Below, piece after piece: positions 43,205 through 53,433 of a stretch of 64,000 bases of DNA. Under the pieces are notes generated by a model. It saw only the letters and a list, made by a program, of their open reading frames with translations. It ran no database searches and was not told the origin of the DNA. Numbering within the stretch: position 1 is the stretch's first letter; every line of letters starts with the position of its first letter. Origin of the DNA: Phreatobacter cathodiphilus (GTDB taxonomy: Bacteria; Pseudomonadota; Alphaproteobacteria; Rhizobiales; Phreatobacteraceae); contig NZ_CP027668.1 of the NCBI RefSeq assembly GCF_003008515.1, positions 1,418,001 through 1,482,000 of the forward strand. Reading direction: 5' to 3'. The position numbers were made by a program, and so were the translations under genes.

Positions 43205-44461
43205 ATGTCCGGCATTGCCCTCCTCCTGACCCAGTCGCTCCTCTATTTCGGAGTCATGGCCGTCCTCTTCCGGCTGCGCCACGCCATGGGCCTCGGCGCC
43301 TTCCTCTGTGCGCTCGGGGTCATGCATTTCCTCGAGACCTACCTGGCCGCGGTCTTCTTCATCCAGCTGCCCTTCGGCCTCCTGTCGCCGGGATCGACGG
43401 TGCTGTTCTCCGGCAAGCTCGCCATCATCCTGCTGTTCTACATCCGCGAGGATGCCGAGACGGTTCGCCAGCCGATCTACGGCCTGCTCATCGGCAACTT
43501 CCTGATGGTCGCGCTCGTCGCGACGCTGCGCCTCTACGGGCCGCCGGTCTCGCTGCAGGGCTACAACCCCGACCTCGCCCTCATTAACCAGATGGGCGTG
43601 CTGATGGTCTGGGGCACGACCTTGCTCTTCATCGACGCCATCGCCCTCATTCTCGTCTACGAGCGGCTGCGCAGCCTGCTGCCGCGCTCGGGGGTGCTGC
43701 GCGCCGGCCTCAGCCTCGCGGTCATCCTCACCTTCGACCAGGCGGCCTTCTTCGTCGGATTGCGCTGGGTGACGGGCACGCCCTTCGATGCGCTGATCGG
43801 CGGCTGGATCGCCAAGATGGCCGCCGCCCTGGTCTATGCCGTATATATCGGCCTCTACCTGACCCTGTTCGAGCGGAAGAGGCTGGAGGCGGCGCCCGAG
43901 CCCCTGGCAGACATCTTCCACAAGCTCACCTACCGCCACAAATACGAGGAACTGCTCGGCAAGAGCAGCCACGACGTCCTCACCGGCGCCCTCACGCGCG
44001 AGCGCTTCGAGGCGCTGGGTCCCGCCATGCTCTCCGAATCCTATGCCGGCGGGCGCAGGATGAGCCTGCTCATCCTCGATATCGACCATTTCAAGGCCAT
44101 CAACGACCGTTTCGGCCACGTGGTCGGCGACGCGGTGCTGCGCCGTGCCGGCGAGTGCCTGCGCGCCGAAATCCGCGCCCAGGACCGCATGTTCCGTTAT
44201 GGCGGCGAGGAGTTCGTCCTTCTCTGCGACGGTCTGCCGTCCGCCGGCGCCATGAACCTGGCCGAACGCCTCCGCTCCACGGTCCAGGACGTTCTCGCCC
44301 GCGAGTTCGAGGCGGCGCCCACCGTCAGCATCGGCGTCGCCACCGCTCCGGAAGATGCGACGACCCTGCCGGATTTGCTGAACCGGGCGGATTCGCGCCT
44401 CTACGTCGCCAAGCGCCAAGGGCGCAACCGCGTCGTCGGCGCTTCGGGCGGCGAGGGCTAG
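43205..44461 (+). CDS. Membrane diguanylate cyclase (GGDEF)
   Basis: 418 residues: six or more N-terminal transmembrane helices (1-222) of an unrecognised sensor type, a short linker, then a GGDEF domain from about residue 255 (LTGALTRERFE). The active site is GGEEF (333-337), and an inhibitory I-site RAQD (324-327) is placed five residues before it, so the enzyme should make cyclic di-GMP with product inhibition. Asp292 and Asp294 in ILDIDHFKAIND bind metal. Divergent from the carrier-protein operon and beside the EPS locus, it may control EPS output. Confidence 0.92.
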   Translation: MSGIALLLTQSLLYFGVMAVLFRLRHAMGLGAFLCALGVMHFLETYLAAVFFIQLPFGLLSPGSTVLFSGKLAIILLFYIREDAETVRQPIYGLLIGNFLMVALVATLRLYGPPVSLQGYNPDLALINQMGVLMVWGTTLLFIDAIALILVYERLRSLLPRSGVLRAGLSLAVILTFDQAAFFVGLRWVTGTPFDALIGGWIAKMAAALVYAVYIGLYLTLFERKRLEAAPEPLADIFHKLTYRHKYEELLGKSSHDVLTGALTRERFEALGPAMLSESYAGGRRMSLLILDIDHFKAINDRFGHVVGDAVLRRAGECLRAEIRAQDRMFRYGGEEFVLLCDGLPSAGAMNLAERLRSTVQDVLAREFEAAPTVSIGVATAPEDATTLPDLLNRADSRLYVAKRQGRNRVVGASGGEG

Positions 44462-44525
44462 TTCGGGCTCGGGTAGGGATGGGGACGGGCCGCGGCGCTC
44501 GCGCCTGCATGCCGGTCCGGCCGTT

Positions 44526-44602
44526 TGGTAGCGGGAGGCAGAGTCGAACTGCCGACCTCAGGGTTATGAATCCTGCGCTCTCACCAACTGAGCTACCCCG
44601 CC
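44526..44602 (-). tRNA. tRNA-Met (anticodon CAT)
   Basis: 77 bases on the minus strand, including an encoded CCA. The cloverleaf has D arm GCTC/GAGC, anticodon loop TTCATAA with CAT, T arm GGCAG-TTCGACT-CTGCC, and acceptor arms GGCGGGG/TCCCGCT (two G-T pairs). It resembles the elongator tRNA-Met of Rhizobiales. A modified tRNA-Ile (CAT) is less likely but cannot be excluded by eye. Confidence 0.93.
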
Positions 44603-44739
44603 CCAAAAGGGCCTGCGCTCCGGCGAACCGGCTCGCGAGAGCGCGGATATAAGGTCGCTGCCGAAGGGGTGTCAAGCCGATCGGGGCGGGCTTTTTTCGC
44701 TCCCGGGCGCGCGGGGCGCGGCCGACCGGCCCGCGGGGC

Positions 44740-45372
44740 TCAGGCCGTGGCCTTCCGGAAGCGCACCAGCGTGAACAGGCCGCCGAAGCCCGCCGGCTTC
44801 TTCTCGACCATGGTCAGCTCCTTCTCGCCCATGACGCGGTCGAAGGAGAAATCGGGGTGCCAGCCGAGCTTGTCGCCGAAGGGCGCCGCGGCCTTCTCGA
44901 TGAGGGCGCGGATGCCGCCCTCGGCGGCGAAATGGTTGACCAGGATGACCTCGCCGCCGGGCTTGCAGACCCGGTTGAGCTCGGCCATCACGCCCTCGGG
45001 GTCCGGCACAACGGTGATGAGGTACATGGCGACGACGCAGTCGAAGCTGGCGTCGCCGAAGGCGAGCCGGCCGGCATCCATCTGCAGGATGCCCTCGACG
45101 TTGGTCAGGCCCTCGTCCACCCGCCGGCGGGCGATCTTCAACATGTCGAAGGACAGGTCGAGCCCGATCACCCGGCAGTCGCGGGTGTAGTCGGGCAGGG
45201 CGATGCCGGTGCCGACGCCGACCTCGAGGATACGGCCGCCAACCCGAGAGGCCGCCGCCACCGCCGCCTTGCGGCCGGTGGTGGTAATGCGCCCGAAGAT
45301 CGGATCGTAGATCGGTGCCCAGCGCGCATAGGCCTTCTGGATCGATTGGGCGTCGAGCTCGGCGGCTTGCAT
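44740..45372 (-). CDS. pmtA: Phosphatidylethanolamine N-methyltransferase (PmtA type)
   Basis: 210 residues, class I methyltransferase with AYARWAPIYDPIFG near residue 14, motif I ILEVGVGTGIALPDY, FDCVVAMYLITVVPDPEGVM and PGGEVILVNHFAAEGG. This pattern fits the soluble/peripheral PmtA of Sinorhizobium and Rhodobacter, which converts phosphatidylethanolamine to phosphatidylcholine in three methylations. It starts 11 bases after mnmA on the same strand. Confidence 0.85.
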   Translation of the reverse strand: MQAAELDAQSIQKAYARWAPIYDPIFGRITTTGRKAAVAAASRVGGRILEVGVGTGIALPDYTRDCRVIGLDLSFDMLKIARRRVDEGLTNVEGILQMDAGRLAFGDASFDCVVAMYLITVVPDPEGVMAELNRVCKPGGEVILVNHFAAEGGIRALIEKAAAPFGDKLGWHPDFSFDRVMGEKELTMVEKKPAGFGGLFTLVRFRKATA

Positions 45373-45383
45373 GGAAACTCCGG

Positions 45384-46553
45384 TCAGATCGTGGCCTGAA
45401 GCGCGGCGGCGGAGCGCGCCGCTGCGACGGGCTGGCGCCGGCGGATGAAACCGCCGCCGAGCACTCGCGCCATTCCCTCGGCGCCGTCGTAAAGCACGCA
45501 GGCCTGGCCGGGTGCCACGCCGTCCTCGCCGTCGAGCAACTCGATCTCCACCTCGCCGTCCACCAAGCGCAGCCGCGCCGGGCGCGGCGGGCGGGTCGAG
45601 CGCACCTTGGCGAAGCAGGCGAGCGTCTCGCCCTCGGCGAGCGGCGCGTCGCCGAGCCAGTTGAAGTCGCGCAGCGCGACGGCGTGGGTGGCCAGCGCCT
45701 CGCGCGGGCCGACGATCACCTGCCGCCGGGTGGCGTCGAGCCCGACGACATAGAGCGGCTCGCTGGCGGCGATGCCGATGCCGCGGCGCTGGCCCACGGT
45801 GAATCGCATCACGCCCTCGTGGCGGCCGAGCACCCGGCCGTCGACATGGACGATGTCGCCTGCCTCCGCCGCTTCCGGCTTCAGCTTCTCGACGATGGAG
45901 GTGTAGCGCCCGGTCGGCACGAAGCAGATGTCCTGGCTGTCCGCCTTGTCGGCGATGGCAAGGCCGAAGCGGCGGGCGTGGTCGCGCGTCTCCGGCTTGG
46001 TCATGGTGCCGAGGGGGAAGCGCAAGAGGTCGAGCTGGTCCGGCGTCGTGGCGAAGAGGAAATAGCTCTGGTCGCGGTCGGCGTCGGCGGGCTGGAACAG
46101 CGCCCGGCGGCCGGAGGCAGACGTCCGGCTCGACACGTAGTGGCCCGTCGCGAGGGCATCGGCGCCGAGGTCGCGCGCCGTTTCCAGGAGGTCGGTGAAC
46201 TTCACGTGGCGGTTGCAGTCGATGCAGGGGATCGGCGTCTCGCCGTCGGCATAGGACTGGGCGAAGCGGTCGATCACCGCCTTCCTGAACCGCTCCTCGT
46301 AGTCGAGGACATAATGGGGAATGCCCAGCCGCTCGGCGACGCGGCGGGCGTCGTGGATGTCCTGGCCGGCGCAGCAGGCGCCCTTGCGGTGGATGGCGGC
46401 CCCGTGGTCGTAGAGCTGCAGCGTGACGCCGACCACGTCGTAGCCCTGTTCGGCCATGAGGCCGGCCACGACCGACGAATCGACGCCGCCGGACATGGCG
46501 ACGACCACGCGGGTCGCGGAGGGGGGCTTGGCGATGTCGAGGCTGTTCAGCAT
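45384..46553 (-). CDS. mnmA: tRNA-specific 2-thiouridylase MnmA
   Basis: 389 residues. It installs the 2-thio group at U34 of Lys, Glu and Gln tRNAs. The ATP-pyrophosphatase P-loop is [14 protein letters not shown], followed by the catalytic Cys in [13 protein letters not shown] and the second catalytic Cys in [12 protein letters not shown]. The ATG at 46553 gives standard length; an open frame continues far upstream but has no homology. pmtA follows in the same orientation. Confidence 0.95.
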   Translation of the reverse strand: MLNSLDIAKPPSATRVVVAMSGGVDSSVVAGLMAEQGYDVVGVTLQLYDHGAAIHRKGACCAGQDIHDARRVAERLGIPHYVLDYEERFRKAVIDRFAQSYADGETPIPCIDCNRHVKFTDLLETARDLGADALATGHYVSSRTSASGRRALFQPADADRDQSYFLFATTPDQLDLLRFPLGTMTKPETRDHARRFGLAIADKADSQDICFVPTGRYTSIVEKLKPEAAEAGDIVHVDGRVLGRHEGVMRFTVGQRRGIGIAASEPLYVVGLDATRRQVIVGPREALATHAVALRDFNWLGDAPLAEGETLACFAKVRSTRPPRPARLRLVDGEVEIELLDGEDGVAPGQACVLYDGAEGMARVLGGGFIRRRQPVAAARSAAALQATI

Positions 46554-46682
46554 CGGGCGGCTTTTCTCGTCTGAACGGGCTATATAGGCTGCGAAGCGCC
46601 CGCCGCAAAGCATTCGCTCGCGGGAGGGACGAGATTGCGGCCGAGACTTGAGACGGTCACATGCGCCCGCTAACAGGCCTCC

Positions 46683-47372
46683 ATGACCGCCCGCTACGCC
46701 CTTTATGCCGCACCCGCACCCGACGCACAGCTCTGGCGCTTCGGCTCCTCCGTCATCGGCTATGACGCCGCAACGGCGGCAGACGCGCCTTTTCCCGACG
46801 GTTCGCCCTTCGACGCCCCGGACTGGCCGGCGCTGACCGAGGATCCCCAGCGCTACGGCTTCCACGGCACGCTCAAGCCGCCCTTCGCCCTGGCCGAGGG
46901 GCGGAGCGAGGCCGATCTCCTCGAGGCCGCCATGCTCTTCGCCGAGCGGCGCCGCGCCTTCACGATTCCCGCCCTGAAGGTCTCGCTCATCGGCGCCTTC
47001 GTCGCCCTCGTTCCCGACGGCCCCGCGCCGGAGCTCGACGCGCTCGCCGCCGATTGCGTGCGCGACTTCGACGCCTTCCGCGCGCCGCTCACGGAGGCGG
47101 ACCGGGCACGGCGCCTGCGCTCGCCGCTGAGCGAGCGGCAGATCGCCCATCTCGACGCCTGGGGCTATCCGCACGTCTTCGAGGACTTCCGCTTCCACAT
47201 GACGCTGACCGGCCGGCTCGACGAGGCGCGCCGCGAGCCGGTCCGCGCGGCGTTGGCGGAACGCTATCGCGCGGTCGCCGCGCCCTTGGCCGTCGACGCG
47301 CTCTGCCTCTTCCGCCAGCCGGACAGGGCAGGGCGGTTCGCCATCCTCGCCCGTTTCCCCTTCGAGGCCTGA
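46683..47372 (+). CDS. DUF1045 (2H phosphoesterase-like) protein
   Basis: 229 residues with two histidine motifs of the 2H phosphoesterase fold, [10 protein letters not shown] (about residue 60) and [10 protein letters not shown] (about residue 177), and the starting [25 protein letters not shown] of DUF1045. Homologues lie in phosphonate (phn) operons as 'phosphonate metabolism protein', but no phn gene is found here, so the substrate may differ. Divergent from mnmA. Confidence 0.88.
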   Translation: MTARYALYAAPAPDAQLWRFGSSVIGYDAATAADAPFPDGSPFDAPDWPALTEDPQRYGFHGTLKPPFALAEGRSEADLLEAAMLFAERRRAFTIPALKVSLIGAFVALVPDGPAPELDALAADCVRDFDAFRAPLTEADRARRLRSPLSERQIAHLDAWGYPHVFEDFRFHMTLTGRLDEARREPVRAALAERYRAVAAPLAVDALCLFRQPDRAGRFAILARFPFEA

Positions 47373-47405
47373 TCGGGGGCAGGGCCGCGCTTGCCTTGGC
47401 GGTGA

Positions 47406-48763
<1,358 letters not shown>

Positions 48764-48764
<1 letters not shown>

Positions 48765-49546
48765 TGCGCATCCTGGTCACCAACGACGACGGCATCCACG
48801 CGCCCGGCCTGCTGGCGGCCGAGACCATCGCCCGCACCCTGTCGGACGACGTCTGGGTGGTGGCGCCCGAGACCGACCAGTCCGGCGTCTCGCATTCGCT
48901 GTCGCTGAACGATCCGCTGCGCCTGCGCGAGGTCGGCGAGCAGCGCTACGCCGTGCGTGGCACGCCCACCGACTGCGTCATCATGGCGGTCAAGCACATT
49001 ATGGCCGGGGAGGGCCCCGACCTCGTCATTTCCGGCGTCAACCGCGGCCAGAACGTCGCCGAGGACGTCGGCTATTCCGGCACCATCGCCGGCGCCATGG
49101 AAGGAACCATCCTCGGCATTCCCTCCGTCGCCCTGTCGCAAGCCTATGGCCCCGAGAGCCGCCACACCGTTCCCTACGAGACCGCCGAAGCCCATGCGCC
49201 CGGCATCATCCGCACCATCCTCGAGGAGGGGCTGCGGCCGGGATCGCTCATCAACATCAACTTCCCCAACCGCAGCCCCGACCAGGTGCGCGGCATCCAG
49301 GTGACGGCGCAGGGCCGCCGCGACCAGGAGATCCTGACCATCGATCCGCGCCACGACGGCCGCGGCAATCCCTATTACTGGATCGCCTTCGTGCGGAACC
49401 GCCACCGCATCGAGAACGGCACCGACCTGTGGGCGCTCTCCGAGGGCTACGTCTCGGTGACGCCGCTCGAAATCAACATGACCGACGAGCCGACGATGAC
49501 GCGCCTCGCCGCCGTCTTCGCCGGCGACCGCGCCCCCGGCAGCTGA
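48764..49546 (+). CDS. surE: 5'-nucleotidase SurE
   Basis: 260 residues. A metal-dependent phosphatase of nucleoside monophosphates. The N-terminus [16 protein letters not shown] holds the paired metal Asp residues, SGVSHSL and [25 protein letters not shown] complete the site. Middle of the serS-surE-pcm-nlpD run; the surE-pcm-nlpD order is also known from gammaproteobacteria. Confidence 0.97.
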
Positions 49547-49554
49547 GGCACCCG

Positions 49555-50202
49555 ATGAACGCAGCGCCCGGACCGGAGCATTTCCTGGCCGCTGCCGAGT
49601 TCGTGCTCATGCTGCGGCAGTCCGGCCTGTCGGACCGCCGCGTCCTCAAGGCGATGGAACAGGTGCCGCGGGTGCCCTTCGTCGAGGAGCGTCACTTCGC
49701 CCTCGCCGACGAGGACATTGCCCTGCCCATCGCCATGGGGCAGTCGATTCTCCGGCCGACGCTGCTCGCCACCATGCTCGACGCCCTCGACGTCGGCCCC
49801 ACCCACAAGGTCCTGCATATCGGCACGGGCTCGGGCTATGCGGCGGCGATTCTCGGCCGGCTCGCCGCCAGCGTCGTCACCGTCGAGCGCTGGCGCACCC
49901 TCGCCGATTCCGCCCATGTCAGGCTGCGCTCGCTCGGCTACGACATGGTCGAGACGATCTTCGGCGATGGTTACGACGGCTATCCCCAGCGCGCGCCCTA
50001 CGACCGCATTCTGCTGACCTGCGCGGTCTCCGATCCACCGCCCCATCTCCTGGCGCAGCTCGCGCCCGACGGCGTCATGGTGGTGCCGCTCACTGCCGGC
50101 GTCGTCGTGCGCACGGGCAAGGCCGATTCCCAGGCGGCGCGCACTGCCTTCGCGGTGGCTCATGTCGACCCGGCGGTCCACGGCGTCGCCCGGCGCCTCT
50201 GA
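49555..50202 (+). CDS. pcm: Protein-L-isoaspartate O-methyltransferase
   Basis: 215 residues. It methylates isoaspartyl residues so damaged proteins can be repaired. Landmarks are VPRVPFVEERHFALADEDIALPIAMGQS, the SAM motif VLHIGTGSGYAAAILGRLA and YDRILLTCAVSDPPPHLLAQL. It starts 8 bases after surE. The usual ISQPY/F start of the catalytic block is replaced by MGQSILRPTLLA, normal for the alphaproteobacterial branch. Confidence 0.92.
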   Translation: MNAAPGPEHFLAAAEFVLMLRQSGLSDRRVLKAMEQVPRVPFVEERHFALADEDIALPIAMGQSILRPTLLATMLDALDVGPTHKVLHIGTGSGYAAAILGRLAASVVTVERWRTLADSAHVRLRSLGYDMVETIFGDGYDGYPQRAPYDRILLTCAVSDPPPHLLAQLAPDGVMVVPLTAGVVVRTGKADSQAARTAFAVAHVDPAVHGVARRL

Positions 50203-50296
50203 TTGTCCGGCACAATCGGCGCGGTGAATACCGAAACTTAACCTGAACAGGTCATAAATCGGGGCGTCACTTGTTGCGTACCGCGTGAGAGTAGCC

Positions 50297-51841
50297 ATGC
50301 GTCCTCGTGCGTTTCCCGGGCTGTCCCGGCTCGTCCTCGTCATCGCGGTCTCCGGCCTCGGTGCTGCCTGCAGCACCGACGTGGCGCGGTTCGACGAAAA
50401 CCCCTTCGCGACGCGGCAGGTCGCCAGTGCGCCCCCGCCCCAGGTGGATGCGGCGCCCGTGGCCCAGGTGGAGGCCCAGCCGCTTCCCGCCCGCGACTTC
50501 GTGGTGACGTCGCCGCCGCCTGCCGCGGCGCAGGGCGGCTCGCCCTTCGGTCGCAATGCCGATTCGGGTCTGACCACCGGCACGGTGACGCCGCGCCAGC
50601 CCTTCGGCTCCGCCAATCCCGCGACGCCCGCCGTGCGACAGATGGCGACCGCTCCGGCGGCGAACGGCCGTGGCACCTGGTCGGCCGCGGGCGGTACCAC
50701 CATCACCGCCGCGCAGGGCGACACGCCCGAAGTGCTGTCGCGCCGCTACGGCGTTCCCGCGGCGGCGATCGCCCAGGCGAACGGCGTCTCCGGCAACCAG
50801 GGCTTCTCCGCCGGCCAGAGCCTCGTCATCCCCACCTATTCCATGGCGTCAGCGCCGCAGGCCGCAGCGCCCGCCCGGGCCGCGACGGACCTCGTGCGCC
50901 AGCCGGCGGCCGCCGCAGTGCCGCAGCAGCGGACCGCAGCCGTTGCGCCGCAGACGCCGGCTGGCCGCATGAACTGGCAGGCCGGCGCGCAGCCCGCCGC
51001 CCCCCAGGCGGCGCCGACCCGTCCGGCGACCACCGGCGCGCGCCCCGCCAGCCACACGGTCACGTCGGGCGAGACACTCGCCGGTGTCGCCCGCCGCTAC
51101 GGCGTGACGCGCCAGCAGCTCGCCGGCGCCAACCAGCTTCAGCCGACCCAATCGCTGCGCACCGGCCAGGTGCTGCGCCTTCCCGGCGCGACCCGCACCG
51201 CAGCCGCTCCCGCCGGCCAGCAGCTCTCGGTGACGCCCGCCGCTCCGGCGGCCACCCCGGCGCCGGCCACTCCCGCGGCCCGCCGCGAGCAGGCCCAGCG
51301 CGCCGTCGCCCAGGCCCAGGCCACCCCGGCCGGCCGCCAGGCTGATCCGCAGCCGACCGCCGCCATTCCGCCGGTGCAGCCGCAGCCCGCCGCGCAGCCG
51401 GTCTCTCCGGCGCCCGCCCCGGTCGCCGAGGCACCCGCCGCGGCCGAGGCTCCGGCGCGCGCCGCGTCCTCCGAGCCGCAGTTCCGCTGGCCGGTGCGCG
51501 GCCGCGTGGTCACCGGCTTCCGCGCCGGTTCCAGCGACGGCATCAAGCTGTCGGTGCCGCAAGGCACGCCGATCAAGGCGGCCGAAGACGGCGTCGTGGC
51601 CTATGCCGGCAACGAGCTGCGCGGTTACGGCAACCTGGTGCTGGTCCGCCACGCCAACGGCTACGTCACGGCCTATGCCCACAACTCGACCATCGCGGTC
51701 AGGCGCGGCGAGCAGGTGCGTCGCGGCCAGACCATCGCGGCCGCCGGTCAGACCGGCAACGTGTCCTCGCCGCAGCTCCACTTCGAGATCCGCCGCGGCG
51801 CGACGCCGGTGGATCCGATGACCTTCCTCGGGGCAAACTGA
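50297..51841 (+). CDS. nlpD: NlpD-like lipoprotein with LysM and degenerate LytM/M23 domains
   Basis: 514 residues from ATG 50297. The signal ends in lipobox LGAAC, so a lipoprotein. Two LysM repeats bind peptidoglycan (ITAAQGDTPEVLSRRYGVP and HTVTSGETLAGVARRYGVT), separated by Ala/Pro/Gln-rich linkers. The C-terminal LytM domain (FRWPVRGRVVTGF to HFEIRRG) has SSDGIKL where active M23 enzymes have the HxxxD metal ligands, so it is probably not an enzyme but an amidase activator, like E. coli NlpD. It follows pcm by 94 bases; no rpoS gene follows. Confidence 0.88.
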   Translation: MRPRAFPGLSRLVLVIAVSGLGAACSTDVARFDENPFATRQVASAPPPQVDAAPVAQVEAQPLPARDFVVTSPPPAAAQGGSPFGRNADSGLTTGTVTPRQPFGSANPATPAVRQMATAPAANGRGTWSAAGGTTITAAQGDTPEVLSRRYGVPAAAIAQANGVSGNQGFSAGQSLVIPTYSMASAPQAAAPARAATDLVRQPAAAAVPQQRTAAVAPQTPAGRMNWQAGAQPAAPQAAPTRPATTGARPASHTVTSGETLAGVARRYGVTRQQLAGANQLQPTQSLRTGQVLRLPGATRTAAAPAGQQLSVTPAAPAATPAPATPAARREQAQRAVAQAQATPAGRQADPQPTAAIPPVQPQPAAQPVSPAPAPVAEAPAAAEAPARAASSEPQFRWPVRGRVVTGFRAGSSDGIKLSVPQGTPIKAAEDGVVAYAGNELRGYGNLVLVRHANGYVTAYAHNSTIAVRRGEQVRRGQTIAAAGQTGNVSSPQLHFEIRRGATPVDPMTFLGAN

Positions 51842-51921
51842 GGCATCCATTCCCCGGCGCGAGCCGGGGCCGGGTAGTCGATCGGTCCTCTCCTGCGACC
51901 TCCAAAGGGACCGGTCTTTTC

Positions 51922-51950
51922 GGGGCGGCACGGCAGTGCCGCCCCATCCT
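51922..51950. terminator. Terminator between nlpD and the DUF815 gene
   Basis: Perfect 10-base stem GGGGCGGCAC (51922-51931), tetraloop GGCA, GTGCCGCCCC (51936-51945), between convergent genes. The downstream tail (ATCCTTATC) is only moderately T-rich. Confidence 0.7.
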
Positions 51951-51958
51951 TATCAGGG

Positions 51959-52840
51959 TCAGGCCTCCAGCCTGAGGCCGGCGCGCCCCGCATGGTCCTG
52001 CACGAATTGCCAGGCGACGCGGCCCGACCGCGATCCGCGGGTGGTGGCCCATTCGAGAGCCTCGGCACGCAGCTGGTCCTCGTTTGTGGCGATGCCGAAA
52101 TGGGCGGCGTAGCCGAAGACCATGGCGAGATACTCGTCCTGGCTGCACTTGTGGAAGCCGAGCCAGAGTCCGAACCGGTCCGACAGCGAGACCTTCTCCT
52201 CCACCGCTTCGCCCGGATTGATCGAGGTCGAGCGCTCGTTCTCCATCATGTCGCGCGGCAGCAGGTGGCGGCGGTTGGAGGTGGCGTAGAAGATGACGTT
52301 GTCGGGCCGGCCCTCGATGCCGCCCTCCAGCACCGCCTTCAGCGACTTGTAGGACGTGTCGTCGTGATCGAAGGACAGGTCGTCGCAGAAGACGATGAAG
52401 CGATAGTCGGAGCCGCGCACGAGCGCCATCAGCTGCGGCAGGCTCTCGATGTCCTCGCGGTGGATCTCCACGAGCTTCAGCACCGCGCCCTGTCCCGCCC
52501 GCGCGAGGTCGCCGTTGACGGTGGCGTGGGCCGCCTTCACCAGCGACGACTTGCCCATGCCGCGCGCACCCCACAGCAAGGCGTTGTTGGCCGGCAGTCC
52601 CTCGGCGAAGCGGCGGGTGTTCTCGATCAGGGTGTCGCGGGCCCGGTCGATGCCGCGCAGCAGCACCATCTCGACGCGGTTCACCCGGGCGACCGGGTCG
52701 AGTTTGGGGCCCTGTGGATTCCAGACGAAGGCGTCAGCGGCGGCGAGGTCGGCCGGCTTCGGGGCAGGGGGCGCCAGCCGCTCGAGCGCGGCGGCGATAC
52801 GGTGCAGCGCGTCGAGGGTCAGGGGATCGGACAAGGGCAT
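51959..52840 (-). CDS. DUF815 family ATP-binding protein
   Basis: 293 residues, AAA-type P-loop ATPase of the DUF815 family. Walker A is LLWGARGMGKSSLVKA and Walker B-like FIVFCDDLSFDHDD; the arginine-containing TSNRRHLLPRDMM and LSDRFGLWLGFHKCSQDEYL follow, both characteristic of DUF815. The cellular role is unknown. It is divergent from yajC, an arrangement found in many alphaproteobacteria. Confidence 0.92.
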   Translation of the reverse strand: MPLSDPLTLDALHRIAAALERLAPPAPKPADLAAADAFVWNPQGPKLDPVARVNRVEMVLLRGIDRARDTLIENTRRFAEGLPANNALLWGARGMGKSSLVKAAHATVNGDLARAGQGAVLKLVEIHREDIESLPQLMALVRGSDYRFIVFCDDLSFDHDDTSYKSLKAVLEGGIEGRPDNVIFYATSNRRHLLPRDMMENERSTSINPGEAVEEKVSLSDRFGLWLGFHKCSQDEYLAMVFGYAAHFGIATNEDQLRAEALEWATTRGSRSGRVAWQFVQDHAGRAGLRLEA

Positions 52841-53057
52841 ACCTCCGCGGGCGATTTTCCCGTCCCATGCACCAGCGCCGCCGATGAGGCAATGAGCCCT
52901 ACTGGAAAGAATGCCGTGCGCGGCTTACATGGCGTTTCGCCCGGGGTCGCGACCGGCGCGACGGCATCGTTGCAATCGACGGCTTGCTGGCTATAGTCCG
53001 CGCCAAAATCCCGTCCAGCCGCGCTTCCGCGGCGGGAAATCCCCAAGAGGATCCCTC

Positions 53058-53387
53058 ATGTTCATCACCCCGGCCTTTGCGCAGACCGGTGCGGGCGGCA
53101 CCAACGACATCCTGATGTCGATGCTGCCCTTCATTCTGATCTTCATCATCATGTATTTCCTGATCCTGCGCCCGCAGCAGCGCAAGGTGAAGGCGCATCA
53201 GGAGATGATCGGAAGTCTGCGCCGCGGCGACCAGGTGACGCTGTCGGGCGGCGTCATCGGCCGGATCACCAAGGTGATCGACGATTCGACCATCGAGCTC
53301 GAGATCGCCGACAACGTGCGCATCCGGGCCGCCAAGCAGTTCGTCTCCGACCTGCGGTCGAAGAGCGAACCCGCCGACGAGAAGTGA
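53058..53387 (+). CDS. yajC: Preprotein translocase subunit YajC
   Basis: 109 residues. One transmembrane helix (MLPFILIFIIMYFLIL) followed by the conserved RPQQRKVKAHQEMIGSLRRGDQV cytoplasmic domain. YajC associates with SecDF-YidC at the Sec translocon. The N-terminal ITPAFAQTGAGG is usual for alphaproteobacterial YajC. secD starts 46 bases downstream. Confidence 0.96.
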   Translation: MFITPAFAQTGAGGTNDILMSMLPFILIFIIMYFLILRPQQRKVKAHQEMIGSLRRGDQVTLSGGVIGRITKVIDDSTIELEIADNVRIRAAKQFVSDLRSKSEPADEK

Positions 53388-53433
53388 CGCATCAGGCCGC
53401 TGCCAGCGGCCGGCCGCCGAGGATGACTGATCG

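Noticed and set aside
22900-44602. Genomic island of EPS genes integrated at tRNA-Met
   Set aside because: The EPS region lies on the 3' side of the tRNA, as islands do, but I found no integrase, no repeat of the tRNA 3' end near 22.9 kb, and no change in base composition.
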